In this document: in pieces, positions 35,829-44,634 of the stretch
How the letters are laid out: each line of letters opens with the position of its first letter
Numbering within the stretch: the stretch's first letter is position 1
Assembly: GCF_003992675.1 (NCBI RefSeq)
Contig: NZ_RZMZ01000014.1
Location: forward strand, 139,687 to 203,686
Length of the DNA: 64,000 nt
Reading direction: 5' to 3'
From: Flagellimonas marinaquae
GTDB lineage: Bacteria > Bacteroidota > Bacteroidia > Flavobacteriales > Flavobacteriaceae
Made by a program: the position numbers and the translations under genes
The notes under the pieces: model-generated
What the model was told of the DNA's origin: nothing
What the model saw: only the letters and a program-made list of their open reading frames with translations
Database searches by the model: none

Positions 35829-36704
35829 ATGAGCACAAGCGTAGCAGAAAACGTTCATCCACCCAAAGGAAAACCAAAATGGCTTAGGGTCAAATTGCCT
35901 ACGGGCAAAAAGTACACCCAGCTTAGGGGCCTTGTGGATAAGTACAATTTGCACACCATCTGTACCTCCGGTAGCTGCCCAAACATGGGAGAATGTTGGG
36001 GAGAGGGAACGGCCACCTTTATGATTTTGGGCAACATCTGTACCCGATCTTGCGGCTTTTGCGGCGTAAAAACGGGTCGTCCCGAAACAGTGGATTGGGC
36101 CGAACCTGAAAAAGTGGCCCGCTCCATAAAAATCATGCAAATCAAACATGCCGTGCTCACCTCTGTAGATCGTGATGACCTTAAGGACATGGGTTCCATT
36201 ATCTGGGCGGAGACAGTAAAGGCGGTACGACGAATGAATCCCGATACCACTATGGAAACCCTTATCCCAGATTTTCAAGGGATATCCACCCATTTGGACC
36301 GTATCTTAACGGTAGCCCCAGAAGTGATTTCGCACAATATGGAAACTGTTAAAAGATTGACTCGCGAAGTCAGGATTCAGGCGAAATACGAAAGAAGCTT
36401 GGAGGTACTGGATTATCTAAAGAAAAATGGTGCCAACAGGACCAAGTCGGGAATTATGCTGGGGCTTGGCGAAGAAGAACATGAAGTAATCGCTACCCTG
36501 GAAGATTTACGGAAAGCCAATGTAGATGTTGTGACCATTGGACAATACCTGCAACCTTCCAAAAAACACCTGCCCGTTAAGCAGTTTATTTTACCGGAAC
36601 AGTTCAAAAAATATGAGGAAATAGGCTTGGAAATGGGCTTTAGGCATGTAGAGAGTGGAGCCTTGGTTCGATCCTCTTACAAAGCGCACAAGCACATCCA
36701 CTAG
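35829..36704 (+). CDS. lipA: Lipoyl synthase
   Basis: LipA inserts two sulphurs into octanoyl groups on dehydrogenase E2 and GcvH proteins. The 291-residue radical SAM enzyme shows both clusters: auxiliary cysteines C45, C50 and C56 ([12 protein letters not shown]) and SAM-cluster cysteines C71, C75 and C78 (CTRSCGFC). The C-terminal RSSY serine ligand motif is present ([10 protein letters not shown]). Length and motifs are canonical. gap follows 24 bp later and may share the transcript. Confidence 0.97.
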   Translation: MSTSVAENVHPPKGKPKWLRVKLPTGKKYTQLRGLVDKYNLHTICTSGSCPNMGECWGEGTATFMILGNICTRSCGFCGVKTGRPETVDWAEPEKVARSIKIMQIKHAVLTSVDRDDLKDMGSIIWAETVKAVRRMNPDTTMETLIPDFQGISTHLDRILTVAPEVISHNMETVKRLTREVRIQAKYERSLEVLDYLKKNGANRTKSGIMLGLGEEEHEVIATLEDLRKANVDVVTIGQYLQPSKKHLPVKQFILPEQFKKYEEIGLEMGFRHVESGALVRSSYKAHKHIH

Positions 36705-36728
36705 CCCAATCACCCCCCTCCCCCGCTT

Positions 36729-37739
36729 ATGAAAAACATTACGGTTGGAATAAATGGCTTTGGGCGCATAGGGAGAACCCTGTTTAGGCTCCTGCGGCAA
36801 CATCCAAACATACATGTAGTGGCCATTAACGACTTGGCGAACGCCGAGACCTTGGCACATTTGCTCAAATATGACAGCATCCATGGGATGCTCAACACCA
36901 CAGTAACGCACAAAGACAACTCTATTTTGATAGATGGGCGGGAAATTCCTGTACTCAACTACTCTCACCCAAAGGAAATCGACTGGAAAACACACGGTGT
37001 GGACATTGTGGTGGAATCCACTGGGAAATTCAAGACGCGTGAAGATCTCGAAGGACACCTGCATAATGGGGCCAAAAAAGTGATTCTTTCTGTGCCGCCA
37101 ATGGACGATGCCATTAAAATGGTGGTATTGGGCGTAAACGAAAAAATTATAGCCCCCAACGACGACATCATTTCCAACGCCTCTTGCACTACCAACAATG
37201 CTGCACCCATGATCAAGGTCATCAATGAGCTATGTGGTATAGAACAGGCATACATTACCACAGTCCATTCCTATACATCGGACCAAAGTTTGCACGACAG
37301 CCCTCACCGAGACCTGAGACGTTCCAGGGCGGCAGCGCAATCCATAATTCCCACCACCACAGGAGCCGCAAAAGCGCTTACCAGCATTTTCCCCGAACTG
37401 TCAGATGTGATAGGCGGATGCGGCATAAGGGTTCCCGTTCCGAACGGTTCCCTGACCGATATCACGTTTAATGTGGTCCGAGAAACCTCAATTGAAGAAA
37501 TAAATGCTACCTTTAAAGAGCAAGCGGAAAGTACCCTAAAAGGCATACTCAACTATACCGAAGACCCTATTGTTTCTATCGATATAAACAATAGTTGTCA
37601 CTCTTGTACGTTTGATTCTTTGATGACTTCAGTGATCGGTAAAATGGTAAAGATCATTGGATGGTACGATAACGAGACTGGATATTGTTCCAGAATTATT
37701 GATTTAATAGATTTACTCATAAAGAAAAACTACGTTTGA
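36729..37739 (+). CDS. gap: Glyceraldehyde-3-phosphate dehydrogenase
   Basis: This 336-residue enzyme interconverts glyceraldehyde-3-phosphate and 1,3-bisphosphoglycerate. The NAD-binding motif GINGFGRIGRTLFRLL, the catalytic C153 in SNASCTTNNAAP and H180 in ITTVHSYTSDQ, and the C-terminal GWYDNETGY are all present. Flavobacteria often carry more than one copy, so this could be a gluconeogenic or alternative isozyme. Its stop codon overlaps the TTG start of a hybrid histidine kinase gene by 4 bp. Confidence 0.95.
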   Translation: MKNITVGINGFGRIGRTLFRLLRQHPNIHVVAINDLANAETLAHLLKYDSIHGMLNTTVTHKDNSILIDGREIPVLNYSHPKEIDWKTHGVDIVVESTGKFKTREDLEGHLHNGAKKVILSVPPMDDAIKMVVLGVNEKIIAPNDDIISNASCTTNNAAPMIKVINELCGIEQAYITTVHSYTSDQSLHDSPHRDLRRSRAAAQSIIPTTTGAAKALTSIFPELSDVIGGCGIRVPVPNGSLTDITFNVVRETSIEEINATFKEQAESTLKGILNYTEDPIVSIDINNSCHSCTFDSLMTSVIGKMVKIIGWYDNETGYCSRIIDLIDLLIKKNYV

Positions 37740-39958
37740 TTTCAACCTTGGCTAACAAAAGGAACGGCATTACTTCGCTGCTACTGTTGTGCATTTGTCT
37801 TTGCACGCAAACCTTTTATGGCCAAAGCATAGGCAACTCAGCATCCGGTGTAAAAACCATTTTTGACGATTTTATGAAGTATCGTCACGAAAACAATGTA
37901 GAAAAAGCACTGGAAACCCTCAGCGAAGCTGCCAATATTGCCGAAAGTAACGAAGACTCCAAGTTGTTGCTAGACACCTACCACCAATATGCCCGACTTT
38001 TTTTGGAAGAGGGAGATGCAGAAACAGCCATTTTTTATTGGGATAGGGCCAGCATTCTGCTAAAAGATACCTCCTATTCCTACGGTGAGGCCTTTCATTT
38101 GTATTTGGACGCAGCACTTCGCTTTGGTGAAGGCAACAATTTTCAAGCCTTAAAACAATTGGAGAAATCCAGAAAGCTGAGCAACAACAGAAACCTTACC
38201 AACAATATTTTATTATTGGAAGCACGCATCTATTCCAACATTGAAAAATATGAAGATGCCATAAAAAACCTGCACGCTCTTATCGTAAACTCCGATGACG
38301 AAGAACGCGCATTTTTGGCCACTATGGCCAACTTGGAACTTGCCAAAATCAGTGTGGTTCTGGACGATTTGGAGGAAGGAATCATCCATTCCAAAGCTGC
38401 TTTGGAACTTGCACAAAAACACGGGTACTCCAAAGAAATCAAAGTTGCCTACGAACAATTGTCCAACATTTACGAAGAAAAGGGCAATTATGGAGAGTCC
38501 CTGGTCTATACCAAGGCATTGGCGAAATTAAAGGACTCCGTATTCAATATTGAGAAGGCAAAACTGGATGCCGATACGGCCGATAAAGTGCGGTTCGACC
38601 ACCAAATGACCGAACTCAATAAACTACAGGCCAAAAACGAAGAGCTTAGCGAATCGAAGAACAGGTCCGAGATAACCGCGATACTGACTTCTGCCTTCTT
38701 GACCATAATTTCCCTTTTGGCCGTTTCACTTTTTCGAAACAACCAGATCAAGCTTAAAACCAACGACTTGCTCTACACCAAAAACAAGGAATTGGAGTTG
38801 GCAAGGGACGCCGCTGTTTCGGCCATGGAAGCCAAGACCAACTTCTTGTCCACCGTAACGCACGAACTTAGAACCCCACTCTATGCAGTAACAGGGCTCA
38901 CGCATCTTTTATTGGAGGAAAACCCCTCCGAACATCAAAAAGAACATTTGAAGTCACTTAAGTTTTCCGGTGAATATCTTTTGAACTTCATCAACGATAT
39001 CTTGCAGATCAATAAAATTGATGCCGAGAAGTTGGAGCCCCTAAACATCGAGTTCAAATTGCACAAAGTGCTTGACGATGTTGTGGAATCGCTGCAACAG
39101 AACGCCAATGAAAAGAAGACAGAGCTTATTTTGGATTATGATCCCACCATTCCGAAAAAGTTGATGGGTGACCCCATAAAGCTCTCACAGATTTTCATGA
39201 ACCTCGTTGGAAACGCCTTGAAGTTTACCAAAAACGGTAAGGTCGAGGTCATTGCCAAAATGTTGAAGAAAGATGAGGACCAAGTAAAATTATATTTTGA
39301 AGTTCGCGATAACGGAATTGGTATTTCGGAAGACCAGCAAAAAAATATCTTTGAAAGTTTTGAACAAGGCTCAATCCAGATCAACAGGGAATATGGGGGT
39401 ACTGGTCTTGGACTGACCATTGTTAAAAGTCTGCTGGGACTATTTGGAACTACCATCCAATTGGAAAGTGAATTGGGCCATGGGAGCTCTTTCTATTTCG
39501 AACTGGATTTGGACTACGAAACTAAGGAAGGAGAGGAAATTCCTTTCGAATTGAATGTAGAGGAGTTCCAATTTAAGGGATTGCATGTGTTGGTCGTGGA
39601 AGACAATAAGATCAATCAGGTAATCACCAAAAAAATGTTGACCAAAAAAGAAATTACCTGCGATATCGCCAACAACGGTAACGAAGCCATCGATTTGGCC
39701 AAAAGCAATACCTACGATGCCATACTGATGGACATTCACATGCCCGGCATTAGTGGTGAAGAGGCCACCAGACAAATACGCAAGTTCGATAAAAACATCC
39801 CCATCATTGCCTTGACCGCGATTTCCTTGGACGATAGCTTGGACAGCTTTTATGAGGCGGGATGTAATGATGTGGTCACCAAGCCCTTTAAGCCCGAAGT
39901 GTTCTATCAAAAAATCGGGGAGAATATCTTTAAAAGCAAGATGGAAGGTTCCGTTTAA
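37736..39958 (+). CDS. TPR-containing hybrid histidine kinase / response regulator
   Basis: The 740-residue protein has a signal segment (ITSLLLLCICLCTQTFYGQ), a periplasmic TPR region (about 40-290), a transmembrane helix (AILTSAFLTIISLLAVSLF) and a coiled-coil linker. The kinase core follows with the phospho-acceptor in STVTHELRTPLYAVTG and HATPase motifs NLVGNALKFTKNG, DNGIGIS and GGTGLGLTIVK. A C-terminal receiver carries its aspartate in DAILMDIHMPGISG. The TTG start overlaps the gap stop, and no ATG is available before the signal segment. The 3' end overlaps the convergent lpxK by 4 bp. Confidence 0.93.
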   Translation: MISTLANKRNGITSLLLLCICLCTQTFYGQSIGNSASGVKTIFDDFMKYRHENNVEKALETLSEAANIAESNEDSKLLLDTYHQYARLFLEEGDAETAIFYWDRASILLKDTSYSYGEAFHLYLDAALRFGEGNNFQALKQLEKSRKLSNNRNLTNNILLLEARIYSNIEKYEDAIKNLHALIVNSDDEERAFLATMANLELAKISVVLDDLEEGIIHSKAALELAQKHGYSKEIKVAYEQLSNIYEEKGNYGESLVYTKALAKLKDSVFNIEKAKLDADTADKVRFDHQMTELNKLQAKNEELSESKNRSEITAILTSAFLTIISLLAVSLFRNNQIKLKTNDLLYTKNKELELARDAAVSAMEAKTNFLSTVTHELRTPLYAVTGLTHLLLEENPSEHQKEHLKSLKFSGEYLLNFINDILQINKIDAEKLEPLNIEFKLHKVLDDVVESLQQNANEKKTELILDYDPTIPKKLMGDPIKLSQIFMNLVGNALKFTKNGKVEVIAKMLKKDEDQVKLYFEVRDNGIGISEDQQKNIFESFEQGSIQINREYGGTGLGLTIVKSLLGLFGTTIQLESELGHGSSFYFELDLDYETKEGEEIPFELNVEEFQFKGLHVLVVEDNKINQVITKKMLTKKEITCDIANNGNEAIDLAKSNTYDAILMDIHMPGISGEEATRQIRKFDKNIPIIALTAISLDDSLDSFYEAGCNDVVTKPFKPEVFYQKIGENIFKSKMEGSV

Positions 39959-40953
39959 AGCAAAGCGCGGACTGCATCGGTTAAAAAAGCTTCATCCTCG
40001 GCAGAAAAACTATGGGCCACCCCCAAGTAAAATAGGTTTTCGACTTTTCCTTGCAGGCGCACAAAATCCTTTTCCGTGGTCAAAATCAAACCCCTATTAC
40101 TGAAGCGCTCAATCTCCTTGTCGGTAAAGTGGTGATGGTCACCAAATTCAAAGTGCTCAAAATCCAATCCCAATGATTTCAAAAATTGAACCAAAGGCCC
40201 TGGGGAGGCGATACCTGTAACCAAAGCAAACTTTTCTTTCTTTAGTCTGGACAATGGAATTCTACCCTCCCGGACATCGAACACAAAATCTCGATATTTA
40301 AAAGTTGCAAATAACACTTTTTGATGCCCTTTCGGATTCAGTTTTGCAATAAGCCGGTTTTTATCACTATTTGCCATACCATCAGGACATTTGGTCACCA
40401 CAATGACATCGGCACGTTTCGCTTCTTTCTTGCCATCCCTTAGATTCCCGGTGGGCAAATACCAATCATCAACATAAGGCTGTTGGTATGTCGTGAGCAA
40501 AATGGAGAACGTCGGTTGAACCTTGCGATGTTGGAACGCATCGTCCAACACAATAATCTCGGGTTGGACCAAATTCTCCAACTGTTCAATGCCATTGCGC
40601 CTATCGGCATCGACCGCTATGGCAACTTCGGGAAATTTTTGATGGATTTGGTAAGGCTCATCACCAAGATCAAAGACGGTACTTTTTGGTCCAGCCAAAT
40701 GAAACCCTGTTGACTTTCGCTTATATCCCCGGCTGAGCACGGCCACACGATGATTGGACAGCAATCTCAATACATATTCAGTCATAGGCGTTTTTCCCGT
40801 ACCCCCCACACTCAAATTCCCTACGCAAATCGTTGGCGTTCTGTATGACTTGGAGGATAAAATTCCCATATCGAACAAAAAGTTTCTCAGGTAAACCACC
40901 GCGGCATATACCAACGAAATCGGGAACGCTATTTTCCGAAGCAATTGAAGCAT
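39955..40953 (-). CDS. lpxK: Tetraacyldisaccharide 4'-kinase
   Basis: LpxK phosphorylates the 4' position of the lipid A disaccharide at the inner membrane. The 332-residue protein begins MLQLLRKIAFPISLVYAAVV (membrane-associated helix) and has the P-loop GNLSVGGTGKTP, followed by AVLSRGYKRKS and IIVLDDAFQHRKV. The frame continues 115 codons upstream, but that part is antisense to the Nif3 gene, so the ATG ending at 40953 is chosen. It diverges from the Nif3-like gene across 48 bp. Confidence 0.95.
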   Translation of the reverse strand: MLQLLRKIAFPISLVYAAVVYLRNFLFDMGILSSKSYRTPTICVGNLSVGGTGKTPMTEYVLRLLSNHRVAVLSRGYKRKSTGFHLAGPKSTVFDLGDEPYQIHQKFPEVAIAVDADRRNGIEQLENLVQPEIIVLDDAFQHRKVQPTFSILLTTYQQPYVDDWYLPTGNLRDGKKEAKRADVIVVTKCPDGMANSDKNRLIAKLNPKGHQKVLFATFKYRDFVFDVREGRIPLSRLKKEKFALVTGIASPGPLVQFLKSLGLDFEHFEFGDHHHFTDKEIERFSNRGLILTTEKDFVRLQGKVENLFYLGVAHSFSAEDEAFLTDAVRALL

Positions 40954-41001
40954 TGGACGAAAATATAATATTTTATCTTTAGGCCACTTAACAATTTTAA
41001 A

Positions 41002-42096
41002 ATGACCGTTAACGACATCGCAAAAGTGCTCGAAGAACTGGCCCCACTGGCACATGCCGAAGATTTTGACAACGTAGGGCTTCTCGTTGGAGACCCAAAT
41101 ATGGAAGTCAAAGGAGCTTTGGTGACCCTGGATACCTTGGAAAATGTGGTCGATGAAGCCGTTGCAAAAAAATGCAACCTCATTATTAGTTTCCATCCTA
41201 TCATTTTTAAAGGGCTCAAAAAATTGACGGGCAGCAGCTATGTGGAGCGTGTAGTATTGAAGGCTATTGCCAACAACATTGCGATTTACAGTATGCATAC
41301 GGCCCTAGATAATAGTAAAATGGGGGTAAATGCAAAAATCTGCGAAGTTTTGGGCATTCAAAATCCACAAATTTTGATTCCGAGAGCCAAGAGTATCAAG
41401 AAATTAACGACGTACGCACCTATTGCCGATGCAGAAAACATCAAAATGGCACTCTTCACAGCAGGTGCAGGAGAAATCGGCAAATACAGCAACTGCAGTT
41501 TTAGTTTGGAGGGCACGGGCAGCTTCAAAGCAGAAAGTGGAGCCAACCCAACGATTGGAAAAGTGGGCGAAGTCCATTTTGAAAAAGAGACGCAAATCAA
41601 TGTCATTTATTCCTTTGAACGGGAGAAATCCATCCTAAAAGCCCTTCTTGAAGCCCATCCGTACGAAGAAGTGGCGTATGAGATAGTGACTTTGGAGAAT
41701 ACCAATCAAGATTTGGGGATGGGCATGATAGGCACTTTGGATGCGGAAATGGAAGAAAGGGATTTTTTGCTCCAGGCCAAAGAGCGGTTAAACGCAAAGG
41801 TGGTAAGACATTCCCAACTGTTGGGCAAAAAGGTGCGCAAAGTGGCCGTTTTGGGAGGAAGTGGAGCATTTGCCATTGGAGCGGCCAAGAAGGCTGGAGC
41901 GGATATTTTTATCTCGGCGGACATGAAATACCATGATTTTTACCAAGCCGAAAACCAATTGGTAATTGCCGATATGGGGCACTTTGAAACTGAGCAGTTT
42001 ACAAAAGATTTATTGGTTGATTATCTTACGAAAAAAATTCCTAATTTTGCAGTCTCTTTATCGGAGAGTATAACGAATCCCATCAAGTATTTATAA
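41002..42096 (+). CDS. Nif3-like dinuclear metal centre protein
   Basis: The 364-residue protein has the N-terminal Nif3 domain (AHAEDFDNVGLLVGDP, ISFHPIIFKGLKKL, YSMHTALDNSKMGVN), an inserted PII-like domain in the middle, and a C-terminal Nif3 half (SADMKYHDFYQA, DMGHFETEQF). The paired histidines and acids bind two metal ions. Members are proposed to be GTP cyclohydrolase I type 2-like or hydrolases, but the physiological role is not settled. It is followed after 5 bp by the DUF164 zinc-ribbon relative, a pairing seen in many bacteria. TATCTTTA at 40974 is a near match to the -7 box. Confidence 0.93.
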   Translation: MTVNDIAKVLEELAPLAHAEDFDNVGLLVGDPNMEVKGALVTLDTLENVVDEAVAKKCNLIISFHPIIFKGLKKLTGSSYVERVVLKAIANNIAIYSMHTALDNSKMGVNAKICEVLGIQNPQILIPRAKSIKKLTTYAPIADAENIKMALFTAGAGEIGKYSNCSFSLEGTGSFKAESGANPTIGKVGEVHFEKETQINVIYSFEREKSILKALLEAHPYEEVAYEIVTLENTNQDLGMGMIGTLDAEMEERDFLLQAKERLNAKVVRHSQLLGKKVRKVAVLGGSGAFAIGAAKKAGADIFISADMKYHDFYQAENQLVIADMGHFETEQFTKDLLVDYLTKKIPNFAVSLSESITNPIKYL

Positions 42097-42101
42097 CATA
42101 T

Positions 42102-42881
42102 ATGGCGAACAAGAAAGAAAGCACTGTGGAAGACAAGTTGAGAGCATTGTACGACCTACAGCTCATTGATTCCAGAGTGGATGAAATCCGCAACGTTAGA
42201 GGCGAATTGCCTTTGGAAGTACAGGACTTGGAAGACGAAGTTCTTGGTCTAAAGACCAGAATGGACAAATTGAAAACGGATGTTGAGACCATCAACTACG
42301 AAATCACTGCCAAGAAAAACCTGATTGACGAGTCCAAAGCACTGATCAAAAAATACAGCGAGCAGCAAAAGAACGTGAGGAACAGCCGCGAATTCAATTC
42401 GTTGACCAAGGAGGTGGAGTTCCAGGAATTGGAGATTCAACTAGCTGAGAAGAACATTAAGGAATTCAAGGCACAGATTGAGCAGAAAAAGGAAGTCATC
42501 GCTGCCACCAAGGAAAAATTATCGGAGCGCGAAGGCCACCTAAAACACAAAAAAGGTGAGTTGGATGCCATTCTTGCTGAAACTGAAAAAGAGGAAAAGG
42601 CGCTATTGAAGAAATCCGAGGAGTTCGAGGACAAAATCGAAGATCGTTTGATACAAGCCTACAAAAGAATCCGTCAGAACGTGAAAAACGGTTTGGCCGT
42701 AGTTCCTGTGGAACGTGGGGCTTCAGGAGGTTCCTTTTTTACCATTCCCCCTCAGGTTCAGGTAGAGATTGCATCGCGTAAAAAAATCATCACCGATGAG
42801 CACAGTGGCCGAATTTTGGTCGACCCGCTCTTGGCTGAAGAAGAGCAAGAACGAATGGAAAAGCTTTTTTCCAAAATCTAA
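42102..42881 (+). CDS. DUF164-type coiled-coil protein with cysteine-less zinc ribbon
   Basis: The 259-residue protein is mostly a long antiparallel coiled coil (residues 10-185), followed by the C4 zinc-ribbon region of the DUF164/CT398 family. The expected cysteines are absent: the CxxC before IPPQ is replaced in ERGASGGSFFTIPPQ, and the second in ITDEHSGRILVD. All surrounding family residues remain. So the fold is probably kept without zinc. It is coupled to the Nif3-like gene (5 bp gap) and ends at a strong terminator. The family may act in export or assembly, but the function is unknown. Confidence 0.88.
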   Translation: MANKKESTVEDKLRALYDLQLIDSRVDEIRNVRGELPLEVQDLEDEVLGLKTRMDKLKTDVETINYEITAKKNLIDESKALIKKYSEQQKNVRNSREFNSLTKEVEFQELEIQLAEKNIKEFKAQIEQKKEVIAATKEKLSEREGHLKHKKGELDAILAETEKEEKALLKKSEEFEDKIEDRLIQAYKRIRQNVKNGLAVVPVERGASGGSFFTIPPQVQVEIASRKKIITDEHSGRILVDPLLAEEEQERMEKLFSKI

Positions 42882-42902
42882 ACTTGCTTTTAACCACAAA
42901 AT

Positions 42903-42932
42903 AAAAAAACCACCCGATCGGGTGGTTTTTTT
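42903..42932. terminator. Bidirectional terminator between DUF164 and kmo
   Basis: This is a perfect 30-bp palindrome: seven A, then CCACCCGA, its complement TCGGGTGG, then seven T. The A and T ends give a T-run on both strands, as expected between convergent genes. It begins 22 bp after the DUF164 stop. Confidence 0.93.
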
Positions 42933-42998
42933 GTACCGTATTATTTCGAAGAAATAGTTGATGTAGCAACCTATATCTGGTGAAGTTGACATTTATAA

Positions 42999-44345
42999 TC
43001 ATTCCTTGATAAGCGCCAAGATTTTGTCTTCAACCTCTTTGGAATCCCATTTGGTCTCGATGTCGGGCATTTGCATCACCTGCTGCATAATTTCCTCCTG
43101 TCGGTCCCCAATGGCCAAAGCCTCAGCATAGGGCCTGTCCGAAAACGTCACGCGGCTATATACCGGGATCCATTTACCTGGATGTTTTGCCGCAAAGTGT
43201 TTTTCGATTTTCTTTTGCAGTAGAAATTTGGGGTCCGCCGTTTTGCTGCTCATTTCTACAAAATTTCGATAACTCAATTCTGCAATGGCATCGGCATTCG
43301 GTTTTCGCTCCTCTTGATATGTTGAGAAGATGGTTTCCCAATCATCCCCATATTGCCGCATGAGTTGGTCGAGCACATAAATATCCTCAAACCCTGCATT
43401 CATACCTTGCCCATAAAACGGCACAATGGCGTGGGCAGAATCACCTACTAGGGCCACTTTGTCCCAATAGGTCCATGGGTAGCACTTCATGGTGACCATG
43501 GCACTGGTAGGGTTATTGAAAAAGTCTTTGGTCAAATCTTCTATGACCTTTCGCACATTGGGAAAATAGGTCTTGAAGAATTCCTTGGCCTCATCTTCTG
43601 TTTTCAGGCTTTCAAACGAGACATCGCCCTCAAATGGTAAGAAAAGCGTACAGGTAAAGCTTCCGTCGATATTGGGCATAGCGATGAGCATAAACTCGCC
43701 TCGTGGCCAGATATGGAAAGAATTTTTGTCCAATTTGTGGGTACCGTCGGCATTGGCAGGAATAGTAAGCTCTTTGTAGCCCACATCAATAAATTCCTGG
43801 GAATAATTGTAACGGCTTCTACGTTGCATTTTATGACGTACACGGGAGAAGGCCCCGTCACAACCAAAAATCAGGTCAAAACTGTACTCCTTCCATTCAC
43901 TTTTTTCGGATTCCCCGGTAAAAATCTTGGCCTCGGGCAAATCAACATCCCATACTTTTTCATTAAACCGGAACAGGGTACCAGCCTCTTCTGCCAGGTC
44001 GATCATCCGCTTGTTTAATATCCCTCTGGAAATGGACCAAATGGCTTCCCCCTCCTTTCCGTATTTTTGAAAATAAACAGGTTTATCATTGACGTGCATC
44101 GCCCTTTTATCCAAAGGAATAGCTATTTCCTTGATGCGCTCACCAATGCCAACCTCATCCAAGGAACGCCATCCCCTATTGCTCATGGCAAGGTTTATGG
44201 ACCTGCCGGAGAACTTGATGGTTCTAATATCCGGTCTTCTGTCAAATACGGTTACCTTGTGACCGATTCTTCGTAGATAAATTGCCAATAGGGAACCCAC
44301 CAATCCGGAACCGATGATGGCTATATTTTTTGGAGTCTGTGCCAT
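42999..44345 (-). CDS. kmo: Kynurenine 3-monooxygenase
   Basis: This 448-residue FAD-dependent hydroxylase converts L-kynurenine to 3-hydroxykynurenine using NADPH and O2. It has the dinucleotide fold IAIIGSGLVGSLLAIYL, FSGRSINLAMSNRGWRSL (substrate side), the DG-type motif FGCDGAFSRVRHKM and the GD motif VGDSAHAIVPFYGQGMNAG. Family resemblance is good over its full length. kynU is 10 kb away on the same strand, which supports a kynurenine pathway, but I see no tryptophan dioxygenase or 3-hydroxyanthranilate dioxygenase in the window. Confidence 0.9.
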   Translation of the reverse strand: MAQTPKNIAIIGSGLVGSLLAIYLRRIGHKVTVFDRRPDIRTIKFSGRSINLAMSNRGWRSLDEVGIGERIKEIAIPLDKRAMHVNDKPVYFQKYGKEGEAIWSISRGILNKRMIDLAEEAGTLFRFNEKVWDVDLPEAKIFTGESEKSEWKEYSFDLIFGCDGAFSRVRHKMQRRSRYNYSQEFIDVGYKELTIPANADGTHKLDKNSFHIWPRGEFMLIAMPNIDGSFTCTLFLPFEGDVSFESLKTEDEAKEFFKTYFPNVRKVIEDLTKDFFNNPTSAMVTMKCYPWTYWDKVALVGDSAHAIVPFYGQGMNAGFEDIYVLDQLMRQYGDDWETIFSTYQEERKPNADAIAELSYRNFVEMSSKTADPKFLLQKKIEKHFAAKHPGKWIPVYSRVTFSDRPYAEALAIGDRQEEIMQQVMQMPDIETKWDSKEVEDKILALIKE

Positions 44346-44459
44346 AAATGCCCAAGGGGCGAATTCTGATTAAAGGTGTAAAAATAAACATTTTGGTCGG
44401 TACAGTCGGGCGATTTCAACCTTCACCCGCTTTGAATCTAGTTTTGTTTAATTTTTAAT

Positions 44460-44467
44460 TATTTTTG
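44460..44467 (+). promoter_or_regulatory. -7 element TATTTTTG for the photolyase cluster
   Basis: This exact TAnnTTTG match lies 11 nt before the DUF2256 ATG. TTG triplets upstream sit at 13 and 25 nt, outside the usual 17-23 nt, so only the -7 half is supported. Confidence 0.5.
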
Positions 44468-44478
44468 TTAAACAAATA

Positions 44479-44634
44479 ATGATTTTGGCACATAAGAAAC
44501 AGCACCTTCCCACTAAAACGTGTCCCGTTTGCCGGCGTCCCTTTACTTGGAGAAAAAAATGGGAAAAAGACTGGGACCAAGTGGTGTACTGCAGCGAACG
44601 TTGCAGAAAAAACAAAAACAAGCATGAAAACTAG
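44479..44634 (+). CDS. DUF2256 small zinc-finger protein
   Basis: This 51-residue gene runs ATG 44479 to TAG 44632-44634. The product reads [20 protein letters not shown] and then [13 protein letters not shown], the DUF2256 pattern with two Cys pairs (CPVC and CSERC) that should bind one zinc. These tiny proteins are frequently encoded beside or fused to cryptochrome/photolyase genes; the function is unknown. Its last 11 bp overlap the start of the cryptochrome DASH gene, so it is the first gene of a three-gene light-repair unit. Confidence 0.9.
   Translation: MILAHKKQHLPTKTCPVCRRPFTWRKKWEKDWDQVVYCSERCRKNKNKHEN

Noticed and set aside
40954..41298. N-terminal extension of lpxK
   Set aside because: It is antisense to the Nif3-like gene; LpxK normally begins with the short hydrophobic helix found at the chosen start.
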